From Candidatus Denitrolinea symbiosum (lineage in GTDB: Bacteria; Chloroflexota; Anaerolineae; Anaerolineales; Villigracilaceae), in NCBI GenBank assembly GCA_017312345.1, contig BLAA01000001.1, forward strand, positions 2,356,001 to 2,420,000: a stretch of 64,000 nt of DNA, read 5' to 3'. Positions 63,460-64,000 of the stretch are shown here, piece by piece. The position numbers were made by a program, and so were the translations under genes. Under the pieces are notes generated by a model, which saw only the letters and a program-made list of their open reading frames with translations, did not search any database and was not told the DNA's origin. Position 1 is the first letter of the stretch; every line of letters starts with the position of its first letter.

Positions 63460-64000
63460 TTATAAGTTATTTAGCGGCAAAGCTGTTACGCCTTGTCCAA
63501 GCGGTAAGGTGATGTTTCCTGAGTGAATCACATAGCCTGGCAAGGCTTTACTCTTGAAATCTCGTTGAAAGGCAAGGATTTCTTTTGCCATTTCAGGTCG
63601 CGGTGTTTCGGAAAGTTTGATTTCCATTGGAATAAGACCAGACTGTGTTTCAATGACCACGTCCACTTCAGAACCTGCCACTGTTCGCCAGTAGTAAAGC
63701 GGTGGTTCCTCTCCGCGATGGAGACATGTTTTATACAGGTCGGAGATGACCAAGTTTTCAAATATCGCTCCGCCCATCGGTCCAGCCGCGGCATGTTCAA
63801 TATCGCGCAAGCCGACGAGGTAACACAGCAGTCCTGTATCCACAAAGTAAACCTTTGGTGACTTGATTAGCCGTTTGCCAATGTTAGCGTAGTAGGGACG
63901 CAGCAGGAAAATCTGGAAACTAGCTTCAAGAATTGAGACCCAATCTTTAACAGTATTAACTGCGATTCCAACATCACGAGCAAGTTCGCTCAGGTTGAGG
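63460..64000 (-). CDS. DUF4143 ATPase, partial (N-terminus beyond window)
   Basis: The C-terminal 180 residues of an AAA+ ATPase of the DUF4143 group; the P-loop half lies past the right edge. Visible are the winged-helix part (LSELARDVGIAVNTVKDWVS), the KVYFVDTGLLCYLVGLRDIE segment, ENLVISDLYKTCLHRGEEP and the nuclease-like PD-ExK strand (GSEVDVVIETQSGLIPMEIK). Many members show toxin-antitoxin-like or phage-related distribution; function is unknown. Ends at 63460, just before the helicase's upstream region. Confidence 0.75.
   Translation of the reverse strand, partial: LNLSELARDVGIAVNTVKDWVSILEASFQIFLLRPYYANIGKRLIKSPKVYFVDTGLLCYLVGLRDIEHAAAGPMGGAIFENLVISDLYKTCLHRGEEPPLYYWRTVAGSEVDVVIETQSGLIPMEIKLSETPRPEMAKEILAFQRDFKSKALPGYVIHSGNITLPLGQGVTALPLNNL

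Overview
The window looks like a chromosomal segment of a Chloroflexota bacterium, most likely of the Anaerolineae type. This is an inference from gene style: many NarL/LuxR-type two-component systems, a MalT-like regulator, ECF and Tat genes, CPBP-family intramembrane proteases, and a mixed GC-rich base composition. No rRNA or other marker gene is present to confirm it. Almost everything from 19.6 kb to the end is on the minus strand.

Layout. 1-5 kb: a purine/allantoin-type locus, with AllH (partial) and a fused FdrA-YlbE protein, divergent from a PucR regulator across a palindrome-rich intergenic region. 5-6 kb: decayed SIS-domain and sugar-permease remnants. 6-12 kb: DNA-processing genes (DprA, a RecQ helicase fused to a ComF-type phosphoribosyltransferase, a DUF1841 protein, a frameshifted gene and a JetC/SbcC-like remnant). 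12.4-19 kb (plus strand): an ABC-2 exporter, sensor kinase, TraX-like protein and response regulator. Its first permease is broken by an IS1595-type element. 19.5-24.5 kb: an ECF importer operon (THEP1-like NTPase, double ATPase, methyltransferase, S component, SUOX-fold lipoprotein, T component) behind a structured leader that resembles a molybdenum-cofactor riboswitch. 24.6-36 kb: a DMSO-reductase-family respiratory cluster (DmsA, DmsB, DmsC, a membrane-anchored WD40/haem/FecR-like protein, a TorD chaperone, ferredoxin and radical SAM proteins, TatA, TatC and a second TatA/B). 36-40 kb: its likely regulator, a kinase/regulator pair with a second DmsC-like protein between the two. 40-41 kb: a second, inverted, apparently identical IS1595-type copy. 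41-59 kb: a long run of membrane proteases, hydrolases, a GH5 enzyme, a glycosyltransferase, a MalT-like regulator and a further kinase/regulator pair. 60-64 kb: a SWIM-SNF2 helicase and a DUF4143 ATPase.

How it fits together. The centre of the window (19.6-41 kb) reads as one physiological unit. It has a molybdopterin oxidoreductase with its own chaperone, Tat export and maturation proteins, a redox-sensing regulator set, and an importer whose receptor has a molybdopterin-binding fold and whose leader may sense molybdenum cofactor. The idea that the importer brings in a pterin, Mo/W or cofactor precursor is a hypothesis. The two IS copies have different target duplications, so they are independent recent insertions and not the ends of a composite transposon.
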